From positions 3,597,501-3,661,500 of the forward strand of contig NC_085112.1 of NCBI RefSeq assembly GCF_030269925.1: a DNA stretch of 64,000 bases, in the 5' to 3' direction. Source of the DNA: Bombyx mori (taxonomy: Eukaryota; Arthropoda; Insecta; Lepidoptera; Bombycidae). The translations under genes were made by a program, and so were the position numbers. The notes under the pieces are model-generated. The model saw only the letters and a program-made list of their open reading frames with translations, made no database searches and was not told the origin of the DNA. This document shows, piece after piece, positions 10,986-21,138 of this stretch (position 1 is the stretch's first letter; each line of letters starts with the position of its first letter).

Positions 10986-11969
10986 TATCAACTAAAACGA
11001 ACAAAACAGATCAGATCTAACGAATTGTATATTATTCGAATAAATATTTTACAGATGAGACACACTAACAAGAATACATATATTATCTATTTATTATTTC
11101 TAATATAACATAAAAACAGTTATTTCTGTTTTACAAATATAAACTGTAATTAGGAGAATTTATAATACTTATCTCTATTACTCCTGAAATCTTAATTTTT
11201 ATAAAAATTAACCTATGTTGTAACGTAAATACTAAGGTCTAACAATTAATAACTAACTTTAAAAAAACATCGAAATTTTTAACAAAAAATCAATCCTATT
11301 GATTTTGCGTGAAATGCATACGCTTTTTCAAAAAGAATTTTGACGGTGTCTTGATTATAGTATATACTTATGTATATTTAGTTTGTACCTAAGAAAACAT
11401 CGTTGTATATATTCGTATAAGCGTGCAAAGAATAAAATTTGCTAGAAAAAAAAATCTTCTTGAGTAAAAATTGCATAGAAATCCGACCATGGATACTTCT
11501 AGAAATTTTACGTTTACAAATGTGTTTTGAAGGGTCCGAGCCGCCTAATCGCTCGATGTTGTGGTATCGAGTAATTAGATATGCAGTAAATACAAATCAT
11601 CGTCAAAACTATCATGTAATACAGTATTTGTTTGTATTTAATACAATATTTATGTAAATATGCACCATAAAATTATATTCACGCACAACTGACATTAGAC
11701 ATTAGATGTCGTATACCTAATCCATTTCCACCGCAAAGCAGTTGAGTATACCAGTTTGAATACGAAAACGTTTACACTTAACAACAAATAATATCATATT
11801 GACAAAACACATTAACATGTTTCTCTTGGTTTGTCAGAAACAAACTTCATCTTCCAGACGTAAAACACGAGGCGTGCATGAAGCCAGTAATGTCGCTTAG
11901 AACGACTATATAAGTATTTACATATGCAGAGTTTGGGCATGTGACTGTACTGTATGCTTTTCTTCTTCT
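10986..11969. other. AT-rich spacer, nothing seen
   Basis: A 72-codon plus-strand frame at 11439-11657 has no recognisable domain. No repeat was identified. Confidence 0.4.
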
Positions 11970-12175
11970 TCTTAGTCGCATACTTTATTGCTGAAGGTCG
12001 TGTTCCCGAAAGCCCTTCGTGGCCCTTTGTACCATCAGCTTCCATTTCCTTCGGTTTTCGGCTTCTCTCAGGGCGGTCGCAACAGAGAATCCAGTGAGCG
12101 CAGTTACCTGATCTGACCAACGGTTTGGTGGCCGTCCGGCGGGTCTTTTCCCTTCTACCTTGCCCACCACAGTAT
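11970..12175 (-). pseudogene. RTE-like LINE C-terminus fragment
   Basis: The minus strand encodes GKRPAGRPPNRWSDQ, a following ALREAENRRKW segment, and FREHDLQQ at the stop. This is the familiar C-terminal end of RTE/Proto2-like reverse transcriptases. Everything upstream of it is missing, so it is an inert 3' fragment. Confidence 0.7.
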
Positions 12176-12313
12176 TTTTTTATTTTTATTTAAAAAAAAC
12201 CGGAATAATATGGCCATTGCATGTATAAATAATAAGACAGTAGACAAACAGTTTTGACAAAAAATCAGCTTGACATATGATCTATTGCAACATATGTATA
12301 CCCGTAATATATC

Positions 12314-12570
12314 TCACAGTTTTGGCGGCACAGAATCTTTAGGGCCTATTTTAAGATAGTACCCGTTAACGATGTTGTAAGGCGAGGGCGCGTGGTTGTG
12401 CACCAGATATCCGCGTTTGATCTTCAACTGTTTGTCCGTAGTCAGCACGGCTTTGCATTTATTCTTGTTGCACTGCCAGTTCGAGCTCTTCTGGTTGCGG
12501 TGAACGCAGTTGAACATGTACCCGTCGACTATTGCCACTTCCTTGCCCCTTTGGTTCAGAGCTAGGGTCA
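12314..12570 (-). CDS. mod(mdg4): Alternative terminal FLYWCH exon 5 (class A, long tail)
   Basis: The acceptor is TTTGTTTCAG and the stop is TGA at 12314. The 85 residues carry RGKEVAIVDGYMFNC, W32-x-C34-x4-C39-x18-H58-x-H60 and IVNGYYLKI. An extra nine residues (GPKDSVPPKL region) follow the class A tail, as if an older stop codon had been lost. The N-K-N-K-C block resembles exons 3 and 4. Confidence 0.88.
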
Positions 12571-13160
12571 CTGAAACAAATTTGGTGGTTAGAGCTAAAA
12601 TTAAATATCGAATTAATCCAGCTCTCGATACAGTAAAGCAATATTTTCATTAGCTGAATTCGTATGCATAAGTAAGGAAATTGTAAAATTTTTTGGAAAA
12701 CGTAGGAATTTATTTCGTTCTAGTAAAATTGTTCTAAAAAGTTGTTTTGTAGTTCTGTATGATTTCCCTAATAATTTTATATGATTCGTTTTTGCGATAT
12801 AGCTTTAACACCATTAAATATTAGTGTATTTTTGTGTTGTGGTTTACAAATTGACCCGCGCAGGGTTATCGACTCTGTTCACTTTTTTTAACATTAGATG
12901 GGCCCTAAGCTTCATTTATCACTTCAATATTTAAAAACACAATGCAAACAATAATCAAAGCTAAAATTGACCAATATATAAAGTTTATTATCGAAATGCA
13001 AACATTGGTAGATAAAAACATTAACAGTGTTGGACATTCATTTTATAAATGCTATAATAAAAAATACTTAATAAAGTAATAATAAAGTAAAAATAATAAT
13101 AAAGATAGCTGTGATAACTCATTCATTCTGTAAGTATATCGTTTGAATAAACATAAACTT
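12571..13160. other. AT-rich spacer, nothing seen
   Basis: No gene or repeat recognised. Confidence 0.4.
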
Positions 13161-13399
13161 TTAACAGGAATTGCCCATTTTAACATAAACCCCATCGACG
13201 ATCATATAGTCGTTTGAAGGATGATTGTGATCCCTTGTAACCTTTTTCACCTCCTTGTTTTTGGTAGTGGTAACCCTGGCGGGGCATCCGCAGTGCGTGC
13301 ACCTCCAACTGTCGGTTGTCTTGTTACGGCCATCGCAGTAATACACGTAGTCATCCTTTACAAGAACGTCCTTACCTTTTGTGTTTTGTAGGAACAGCA
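13161..13399 (-). CDS. mod(mdg4): Alternative terminal FLYWCH exon 6 (class A)
   Basis: The acceptor is AATTTCAG and the stop is TAA at 13161. The 79 residues contain TKGKDVLVKDDYVYYC, then W32-x-C34 with C37 and C39 both available as the second zinc ligand, then H58-x-H60 and VDGVYVKMGNSC. The RNKTTDSWRC block is shared with exon 7, only about 660 bp away, suggesting tandem duplication. The cysteine-rich THCGCP segment is unusual within the array. Confidence 0.87.
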
Positions 13400-13570
13400 C
13401 TGAAATTACAAAATAATTTAAAAATACACTTTCTTGTTTTATTTAAAAAAAATGCGTTATTATTTCTCAATCTTGTAATCGAAAGTTAACGCCAAAACAG
13501 TAAAATGATTTCACACTTTTATTTCTAGGGGATAAACTAGCGGAATAGTATTCTAGAGGATATTTAACGG

Positions 13571-13816
13571 CCGTCTGGTGTAGTGGTAAGTGACATGGTC
13601 ACTACACAAGGGGGTCGCGGGTTCGAATCCCGCCAAGGGTAGATATTTGTATGATGAATATAAATGTCTTTTCCAAGGTTATGGATGTATATTAAATATA
13701 TGTATGTGTATAATAAAAATCTTACATTTATTTCCGTTATCTGGTACCTGTAACACAAGTTCTTTACGAACTTATCACGGAACCAGTTAACGTGGCGTGA
13801 TTGATAGTAAAAAAAA
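13571..13816 (+). mobile_element. Second tRNA-derived SINE family, plus copy
   Basis: The head looks like a tRNA (TGGTGTAGTGG as box A, GGTTCGAATCC as box B, with a good T-stem GCGGG/CCCGC), but the acceptor-stem ends do not pair. The body continues into GGTACCTGTAACAC-type text and ends in a run of about 15 A. Minus-strand relatives lie at 32590-32850, 33815-34045 and 45835-46075. The poly(A) stops about 20 bp short of the stop codon of exon 7. Confidence 0.7.
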
Positions 13817-13836
13817 AAAAAAATTAAAAAAATATA

Positions 13837-14063
13837 TTAGAGTTTCATGTAAATCCCTCGAAAAATCTTGTAGTTGGCCGGCTGATGGGTGTGATATAAA
13901 TGAGCACGTATTATTTGCTTGTCTTTCGTGACAGTAAACCGCGCGGGACACCGATGCTTGTTGCATTTCCAACTGTCCGTTGTTTTTGAACGATTATCGC
14001 AATTGAAAACGTACCCATCAATCAAAGCTATATCAGAGCCTTTTGCATTGTGAACCCACTGGA
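13837..14063 (-). CDS. mod(mdg4): Alternative terminal FLYWCH exon 7 (class A)
   Basis: The acceptor is ATTTTCAG and the stop is TAA at 13837. The 75 residues start with QWVHNAKG, then W32-x-C34-x4-C39-x18-H58-x-H60 and the tail FRGIYMKL. The KTTDSWKCNKHRCPARFT stretch is close to exons 6, 8 and 10. The tRNA-derived SINE ends about 20 bp past the stop, so the 3' UTR must run into it. Confidence 0.88.
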
Positions 14064-15574
14064 CTGAAAATTAAATACTTTGTTAGATACATTATTTCCT
14101 TCTGTACATATATAACATCGAATCGCTTTGTTTATCGTCATTTAGAGCCCCGCTCAAACACAAAAAGTAGTTGACGTGATAGTTAGATTCGGACAAATAT
14201 CAATTAGGTTATCCTTGAGACAGTGAAGTCCTACTCAATTTTACGATTGCGCGTTCATTTATACAACATTAATTGTTCTCCAAAAGCATAGTAAAAGAAA
14301 GTCATTATACAACTTTGTTTATGTACTTGTTAAATTTTAATTTTTGCACTTGCAAATCTATTTTTGACCTTTTTACAATTTTTCATGAAGGGTGAATGAG
14401 CAAATGATGAGGCATCCGATGCAGGGCTGTGTGCTGGCTGGTAAGTTGTGATTAAAAAGTGTGTAATTCGTTTTCTATATTTAAATAAAAGAAGACGACG
14501 CAGAAAGAACTCAATATAAGTAATAATATTAGTTCAAAACTTTTTCAGTTTAATAGCAAACCCAAACAAAAAATAATTTTTAATCCTATTCAGCATATAA
14601 GGTGACAGTAAAAAAAATATCCTTTTGTTTATCCTTCATGCATGTGCTAGTCATCATGATAATTGGATGACTTGAGGTTGGGGAAACTTGCATTTAAAGA
14701 TTCCGTTACATAAAAAAAACGCATTAAAAATAATTTTATTTATTATAATCAACCCAAAAGAACTTTAGATATTTTAAAAACATAAATATTGTTAAACAAG
14801 AAATATCAACTTCTAAATGCAATGAAAGTCATGTGTCCTTCATTCGTTCGACGACAAAAAATCTTATTTTATAAAAAACCCTATAACAAGTACCCCTTTT
14901 TTATCTATAGACTAAATTAGAAGTTTCTTCTTTGGTATTACTACTTCCTATTAAACACTAATGGAACCTGGCCACGCTTCGCTGCGACATTCCTAATTAT
15001 ATGAAAAATATTCATTTCTAAAACTCGCGCACTATTTAAAAAATCATCGATTCTACATCCGCCCGAACACACCTGTAAAGCAAGAAATTCCCAGATATCT
15101 CCTAGACATATAGGCCGTATGTTAAATACGAGTATTTCTTCCAATTTATGTTTGACTTTTGACAAAGACTCTTCAAGAAGTTAAAAAATAAACGGTTCGA
15201 TTTTTAGAGTGATCCAAAAATTTAGCATACATTTTTCAGATATATAAAAGTCGTTTACATCCTTTAATTCGGGATTACTGTAAATTCATACCTTTCCTCC
15301 CACCATTCTTTCTTTATATTTGCTTTGCACACCTACGCATTCCGCTTTGTCGTATAATATCGTTATTCAATTATCTATACTAATGTATAAATCTACAGTG
15401 TTCCGTTATAACTACTGAACCATGCATCCGATTGACTTGAAACCTGGATACCAAGTTTAAAGTCAAAATACATGTACTTAATGGATAGGCTAATATTTAT
15501 ATGAGTGTTGGACTCCCTAATAATAATGACAATAAATAATAATGTTAATTTTAAATGCGCAGCGAAGCGGGCGA
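14064..15574. other. AT-rich spacer, no gene recognised
   Basis: About 1.5 kb with only incidental short frames. No FLYWCH remnant was found on either strand. Confidence 0.4.
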
Positions 15575-15690
15575 GTTTTTATTTTATTGCCCTTGTAGGC
15601 AGACGAGCATACGGCCAACCTGATGGTAAGTGGTTACCGTCGCCTATGGACTTCAGCAAAGCCAGGAGTAGAGCTAAGCCGCTGCCTAAA
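15575..15690 (-). mobile_element. LINE 3' UTR fragment (jockey/CR1-like)
   Basis: Same family as 1832-1965 and 50340-50610, with the GTAGGCAGACGAGCATACGG block. The T-rich edge on the left marks the 3' end, so it is on the minus strand. It lies about 30 bp beyond the stop of FLYWCH exon 8. Confidence 0.7.
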
Positions 15691-15719
15691 ACGGCTCGTT
15701 ACTTATATAGGCGCGAATG

Positions 15720-15976
15720 TCATTGCCGAAACTGGCGTGAATGCTGAAATCCCTTGATATAAACTCCATTGACGATCGCGTGTGGGTCAGCCTCGTGATT
15801 GTGTCGGAGGTTAGATCTGATTATAATATTTTTATCTGGAGTGATTGTGAATCTCGAATGACATTTCTTTTTATTACACTGCCAGCCTTCGGTTGTTTTC
15901 GAACGGCTATCACAGTGGTACACGTGACCATTAATCACGGCTACTTCATTCCCTTTCATGTTACGGACCCAAATAA
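15720..15976 (-). CDS. mod(mdg4): Alternative terminal FLYWCH exon 8 (class A, extended)
   Basis: The acceptor is TTTTTTTCAG and the stop is TGA at 15720. The 85 residues begin IWVRNMKGNEVAVING, with W32-x-C34-x4-C39-x19-H59-x-H61. After the class A tail VNGVYIK the frame continues with GFQHSRQFRQ, ten residues that paralogues lack, right beside an inserted LINE tail. The ancestral stop has probably been lost. Exon 10 is its nearest relative (CNKKKCHSRFTIT in both). Confidence 0.87.
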
Positions 15977-16084
15977 CTGAAAAAAAAATTGTTTAGTTCA
16001 TATTTAACTGCCACTACTTATTTGACATTGTACTTGAATAAACCACTCAAACGAAACCAATTACAAAACTATCTCAACAGTAAC

Positions 16085-16320
16085 TATAATAGTTGCTGGT
16101 GCTAAGACAGGTAGGTACCACCACCCTGCCTATTGCGGCCGTGAAGCAGTAATGCGTTTCGGTTTGAAGGGTGAGGCAGCCGTTGTAACCGTATACCTGA
16201 AACCTTAGAACTCATATCTCAAGGTGGGTGGCGCATTTACGTTGTAGATGTCTATGGGCGCCGGTAATCACTTAAAACCAGTTGGGCCGTGAGTTCGTCT
16301 AATATTTAAGCAATCAAAAA
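16085..16320 (+). mobile_element. Bm1-like SINE, headless fragment
   Basis: The plus strand carries GGTAGGTACCACCACCCTGCC, GTGAAGCAGTAATGCG and the 3' end. The tRNA-derived head is missing. Confidence 0.75.
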
Positions 16321-16544
16321 ATTTTTTTGAGGAATTTTCATTCCATTTCATCAATAATTATTATCAGTAAATCACCATTCGTCGTAATTATTAATATTTT
16401 ATATTTAAAAGAACTGAATAGAATCTATAAATTCAATCAAGTTTTATCTGTTCTAGATGTAAAAAAACATAAATAACAACGCATTATGTAATGATAATAT
16501 GCACTAATCGTTGTTTACGAGTAGTAATGTAAATTTTTCGTTAC

Positions 16545-16960
16545 CATCATCATCATCATTATCCTGCCCTTCTCCCAGTTACCTGGGATCGGCGCAACAT
16601 GTTTTCTCCTTCCATACTCTTCTATCATATACCATTTCTTCGCTCACTCCTCTCTTACTCATATCGTCTTTCACGCAATCCATCCATTACTTCTTAGGTC
16701 TACCCCTTCCTCTATATCCTTCCACATTCATAGTTAACATTTTCTTACCAACCTCATTTTCATTTCTTCTCATCACATGTCCATACCATCCCAAACGCGC
16801 ACTTCTCAGCTTCTCTATCACAGGTGCCACTTTCAGACTTCCTCTAACATGTTCATTCCGTATTCTATCCATTCTCGTTACTCCACACATCTATCGCAAC
16901 ATTCGCATCTCTGCTGCATGCAATCGCCTTTCATCCGCCACTTTGAATTTTTCGTTACCA
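16545..16960 (-). pseudogene. Non-LTR reverse-transcriptase C-terminus fragment
   Basis: The minus strand encodes TRMDRIRNEHVRGSLKVAP, then RLGWYGHVMRR and GYRGRGRPKK, followed after a break by the CVKDDM and WKEK blocks. This matches the C-terminal end typical of a widespread arthropod non-LTR LINE (RTE-like by my recollection). The frame is interrupted and the polymerase core is absent. The 205-codon plus-strand frame here is its complement and is not a gene. Confidence 0.7.
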
Positions 16961-17534
16961 TTGGCTCCAAATGAAACCAACAAATGGAAAAAAAGAATAT
17001 TTTTACGATTTGTCTTAATTTTCGAAAATGATTACATTATACCTTATCCTGGATACGCAAATGACGAAAAAAGATTCAGAAGTGTTTCTAAAGAAAATAA
17101 CATATATGTCACCGCCAATATTGTTTAATTTTTATTACTGCTGACTTACTACAAATTAATGATCATAATGTTATTATCAAATTTTACAAATCTTTATCAA
17201 CAAACGGAAGGTTTTTGTGTTTTATAATAGGTAGCCTCAAAGTTAATTAATTATTGATTTGACTCTATTAATTCAACACAGATCCCTAGTTTATTTTGCC
17301 TACGATTTTTACGAAGTAGACAGTAAAGGCTGTCTCAGTTTGATTAAAGATTGCTAACCATTGTAAATTCTTTTTATTTGTTACACTGTTTTGTTTTTCC
17401 ATTACAATACTTTAATTACTTGTAATTTATGATTATTAAATTATCCATTACATTCACATATACATAGTTTAAAGTAGCCAAAAAGTAGTAATATTCTGAT
17501 GGTGTAGTTACGCACGATGAAGCGAATAATGTCC
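16961..17534. other. AT-rich spacer, nothing seen
   Basis: No gene or repeat recognised. Confidence 0.35.
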
Positions 17535-17790
17535 GTTTTTTTTTTTATTGTTTAGATAGGTGGACAAGCTCACAGCCCACCTGATGTTAAGCGGTTACTG
17601 GAGCCCATAGACATCTACAACGTAAATTCGCCACCCACCTTGAGATATAAGTTCTAAGGTCTCAGTATAGTTACAACGGCTGCCCCCACCCTTCAAACCG
17701 AAACGCATTACTGCTTCACGGCAGAATTAGGCAAGGCGGTGGTACCTACCCGTCCGGACTCACAAGAGGTCCTACCACCAGTAATTAGGT
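17535..17790 (-). mobile_element. Bm1-like SINE, headless fragment
   Basis: The body and 3' end match the reference copy. The left T-run marks the 3' end on the minus strand. It stops about 40 bp from the stop codon of FLYWCH exon 9. Confidence 0.75.
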
Positions 17791-17829
17791 CGACAGTTTG
17801 GTATTGTTTATTCGTTCTTTTTCACTTAC

Positions 17830-18059
17830 TCAGTATATTCTAAAATACATTCCATTTATAATTTTATATTCGAATGGTAGGTGATTATGGTCTAGTTGAG
17901 CTCGCACCACGTTCCTTTTACGGTTAATAGTAAATTTGGCCTGACACTTTTTTCTATTGCATTTCCAGCTATAGGTGTATTTCATACGATTGTGTAAGTT
18001 AAAAACATATCCACCGATCATGGCTACACTTTTACCTTTACGATTCAGAACCCACTGAA
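17830..18059 (-). CDS. mod(mdg4): Alternative terminal FLYWCH exon 9 (class A)
   Basis: The acceptor is TTGTTTCAG and the stop is TAG or its equivalent at 17830. A second CAG lies a few bases in. The 76 residues carry QWVLNRKGKSVAMIGGYVF, W32-x-C34-x4-C39-x18-H58-x-H60 and the tail INGMYFRIY. The linker Cys seen at position 22 in neighbours is Leu here, but the four zinc ligands are intact. The exon is boxed in by SINEs about 40 bp past the stop and about 50 bp before the acceptor. Confidence 0.87.
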
Positions 18060-18109
18060 CTGAAACAATACGAAAAAAAGATTAAGCCTTTACGGTTATT
18101 ACCATTTAT

Positions 18110-19010
18110 TTTTTTCTTAGATAGGTGGACGACCTCACAGCCCACCTGGTGTTAAGTGGTTACTGGTGCCCATATGCATTTGAAGTCATCGTGGCCTAAA
18201 GGATAAGACGTCCGGTGCATTCGTATGTAGCGATGCACCGGTGTTCGAATTCTGCAGGCGGGTACCAATTTTTCTAATGAAATACGTACTCAACAAATGT
18301 TCACGATTTACTTCCACGGTGAAGGAATAACATCGTGTAATAAAAACCAAACCCGCAAAATTATAATTTGCGTAATCACTGGTGGTAGGACCTCTTGTGA
18401 GTCCGCACGGGTAGGTACCACCACCCTGCCTATTTCCGCCGTGAAGCAGTAATGCGTTTCGGTTCGAAGGGTGGGGTAGCCGTTGTAACTGTACTGAGAC
18501 CTTAGAACTTATATCTCGAGGCGGGTGGCGCATTTACGTTGTAGATTTTTATGGGCTCCAGTAACCACTTAACACCAGGTGGGCTGTGAGCTCGTCCATC
18601 CATGTAAGCAATAAAAAATAAATAAAAATACATCCACAACGTAAATGTGCCACCCACCTTGAGATATAAATTCTAAGGGTCTCAAGTATAGTTACAACGG
18701 CTGCCCCACCCTTCAAACCGAAACGCATTACTGCTTCACGGCAGAAATAGGCAGGGTGGTGGTACCCACCCGCGCGGTCTTACAAGAGGTCCTACCACCA
18801 GTAATTATGCAAATTATAATTTTGCAGGTTTCGTTTTTATTACACGATGTTTTATTCCTTCACCGTGGAAGTCAATCGTGAACATTTGTTGAGTACGTAT
18901 TTCATTAGAAAAATTGGTACCCGCCTGCGGGATTCGAACACCGGTGTATCACTCAACACGAATGCACCGGACGTCTTATTCATTAGGCCACGATAACTAG
19001 GCCACGACGA
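18110..19010. mobile_element. Cluster of three Bm1-like SINEs, two in inverted orientation
   Basis: A minus-strand 3' fragment (18113-18180) is followed by a nearly complete plus-strand copy (18185-18618) with its tRNA-like head (TGGCCTAAAGGATAAGACG). A nearly complete minus-strand copy (18624-19005) comes next, with its head at the right end. The last two meet tail to tail and form a large inverted repeat of about 400 bp per arm, upstream of the acceptor of exon 9. Confidence 0.75.
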
Positions 19011-19746
19011 AATTTATTATTTAGGTTAATTAAAAACAAATCATGGTAAATTTCGAAACAAAATAAAAACCCATTCAACAATAATAACTACATTTATTTA
19101 CGAAAATATAATTTCCGATTCTATCTATACATGCAGCCTATAAATTACGATGAGTAGATGTCAATGTGAAGTCAATGAATTTTAAATTAAAGCAAAAAGC
19201 TTGAACTCTTTGGTTCTATGATTTCGGACTGCGCTTTCAGAGTTCAACAAGTGGTTTAAATAAACGATAAATTGAACGTAAATAAAAATATTTTATTTAT
19301 TCGTTTTTTCAAGCTTGCTGAATTTTATATTAATGTTATTATTCAACAATAATAAATAATAGTTTAAAAAAATTAACAAAATACGCTTTTATAGAAAATC
19401 CAACTAAAAAATAGAAAATAAATTTGAATTAAAAATAGTGTACGAAAAAATTATTTTATTGTAAAAAAAGCGTGGGTTTTTTAATTATTTTATTTTATTT
19501 TTTTAATATTGTATTGTCATCGGTCCTTAATAAGTATACTATATTTTGAGTTGATCCGACGTTTTGAAGGGGGTCAAAATCATGTTCAAAGATTCCGTTA
19601 CGAACATATATACATACGTCTGAAGCAAATAAAAGCGTATTAAAAATCTACTTTTCAGGGTATTGATCCAATGCTAAAGGCAGTTTGAATTGTACAGTTA
19701 TTGAGTAACGAATTCTTTGGTACAACCTATTTCACATTTATGTATT
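19011..19746. other. AT-rich spacer, nothing seen
   Basis: No gene or repeat recognised. Confidence 0.35.
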
Positions 19747-19973
19747 TCACATTTTAATGTATAAACCGTTAATGATCGTGTATTCGGAAGCTGCGTGATC
19801 GTGTTGCAGATACGATCTTTTAATGATTTTATCTGAAGTGATAGTGAACCTCGAATGACATTTTTTTTTATTACATCGCCAGCCTTCGGTTGTCTTAGTA
19901 CGAGTATCGCAGTAGAACAAGTAACCATCAACTACTGCTACCTCATTTCCTTTTGCGTTACGTAGCCACATTA
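19747..19973 (-). CDS. mod(mdg4): Alternative terminal FLYWCH exon 10 (class A)
   Basis: The acceptor is TGCTTCCAG and the stop is TGA at 19747. The 75 residues carry MWLRNAKGNEVAVVDGYLF, W32-x-C34-x4-C39-x18-H58-x-H60 (HDH) and the tail INGLYIKM. It is closest to exon 8, sharing KTTEGW and CNKKKCHSRFTIT. The tandemly duplicated segment starts about 110 bp upstream. Confidence 0.88.
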
Positions 19974-20081
19974 CTGGAAGCAAAAGATTATTTTATTTTA
20001 TTTTATTTTATTAGGAAGACAAACAGTGAACTTAAACTATATAATCTCTAAACTTACAACTAAACACCATTTAAATGTCTC

Positions 20082-21138
20082 CGCATTTAAATAACTACAA
20101 ACGATTGTGGCGTCGCATCGCCTAGAACTAAATAATTAAAGTAAAACGTAAAACAAAAACAAAAATAAAACAGTTTGAGAAAGAAAAAAAAACGGAAAAA
20201 CGTAGTAAATAGAAAATAATTAATTAAATATTTGCATTCAACCATCGACTGACTAATGTTCTCCTAATATCTCTTAGTAGAAGTGTTGAAAATGTCCAGT
20301 TCAGTTATGTTCATTTCTTTATTGATTACATCCACACATTCAAGATTAACGGTTTTATCAATGTTTCGAAGGTCGTATTAAACATTAAAAACGAATTACG
20401 TATTAGTGTTGCGCTTTATAACAATAATAATATTATACTAATAACTCTATGTTACAAAAAACTATTTCAACAGTGAGCAATATTTTATATCTCTTAAAAT
20501 GTGTGTGTTAGGTACTTAATTAATAAAGTTAAAAGTAAAACATTGATGCGATTTAATTCCTCAACACAAATATTGTGCGAATACCGAAGGAATAATCCTC
20601 ACTTTCGTCACTCAATTTATATGAAGGTCTGGAGTCATGCCTGGCGTATTTCCAAGGGCTGGGTTTGCTTTCCGGCACAATGACGCCGGCTGTAGATGCT
20701 TACGAGTCAAGTTCCAGGTCATCATGGAGATCTACGTTCCTCTTCGTAACCCGTTCTATCGCGTTAGGAATAAATAAACCAATAATTTAACCAACAAAAC
20801 TAACAGGCGAAGAGACACAAAACTTTATTGAATAAGTATAAATTTGTTACTATAATGAACCCAACGCACGAACGATTGTCAATATTAAACGTAATAGGAA
20901 CGTACAGAAATCAGGTTTACAACTCGAAGTTTAGTGAGGCGATGAATTAGATCTTAAAGTACAGTTCTTTAATAATTTTATATTTTGTTGGTGGGTGATT
21001 ATGTGAAAATTTTCCACGTAGAATAGAACGATCACCAAAAGACTTCGTAGTGAAACGTGCTTTACAGAGGCTCTTGTTACACCTCCAATTAATCAAGATA
21101 CTGCTCCTACGTTCGCAGTAGAACGTGTGACCATTAAT
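20082..21138. repeat. Tandem duplication, copy 1
   Basis: This 1057-bp segment is repeated immediately to the right from 21139. The two copies differ by only scattered substitutions and 1-2 bp indels, so the event is recent. The copy ends inside FLYWCH coding sequence (CCATTAAT), where copy 2 restarts with CGCATTTAAATAACTACAAA. It carries the decapitated exon at 20947-21138. Confidence 0.85.
20947..21138 (-). pseudogene. Decapitated copy of FLYWCH exon 11
   Basis: The downstream part, from INGHTFYC to the TAA at 20947, is preserved in frame and keeps all four zinc ligands; one substitution (H to N) precedes the Trp. The first 15 residues and the splice acceptor are missing because the tandem-duplication junction falls at this point. 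On the minus strand the upstream sequence is now the unrelated start of the duplicated unit. Without an acceptor it should not be used as a terminal exon. Confidence 0.8.

Noticed and set aside
13571..13645. Possible tRNA gene
   Set aside because: Box A and box B and a T-stem are present, but acceptor-stem ends do not pair and a SINE body with poly(A) follows. It is a tRNA-derived SINE head.
16511..17128. 205-codon plus-strand frame, longest in the window
   Set aside because: Its first two thirds are the complement of a LINE reverse-transcriptase C-terminus read on the minus strand. Ser/Leu/Pro-rich composition is typical of such antisense frames.
18185..18275. tRNA-like heads at 8240-8325, 18185-18275 and 18920-19005
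   Set aside because: They are repeated together with the same downstream body, so they are SINE heads rather than tRNA genes.
20501..20683. 60- and 70-codon frames at 20501 and 21559 as duplicated genes
   Set aside because: They match each other only because the whole segment is tandemly duplicated; no domain and the second runs into the copy-specific block.
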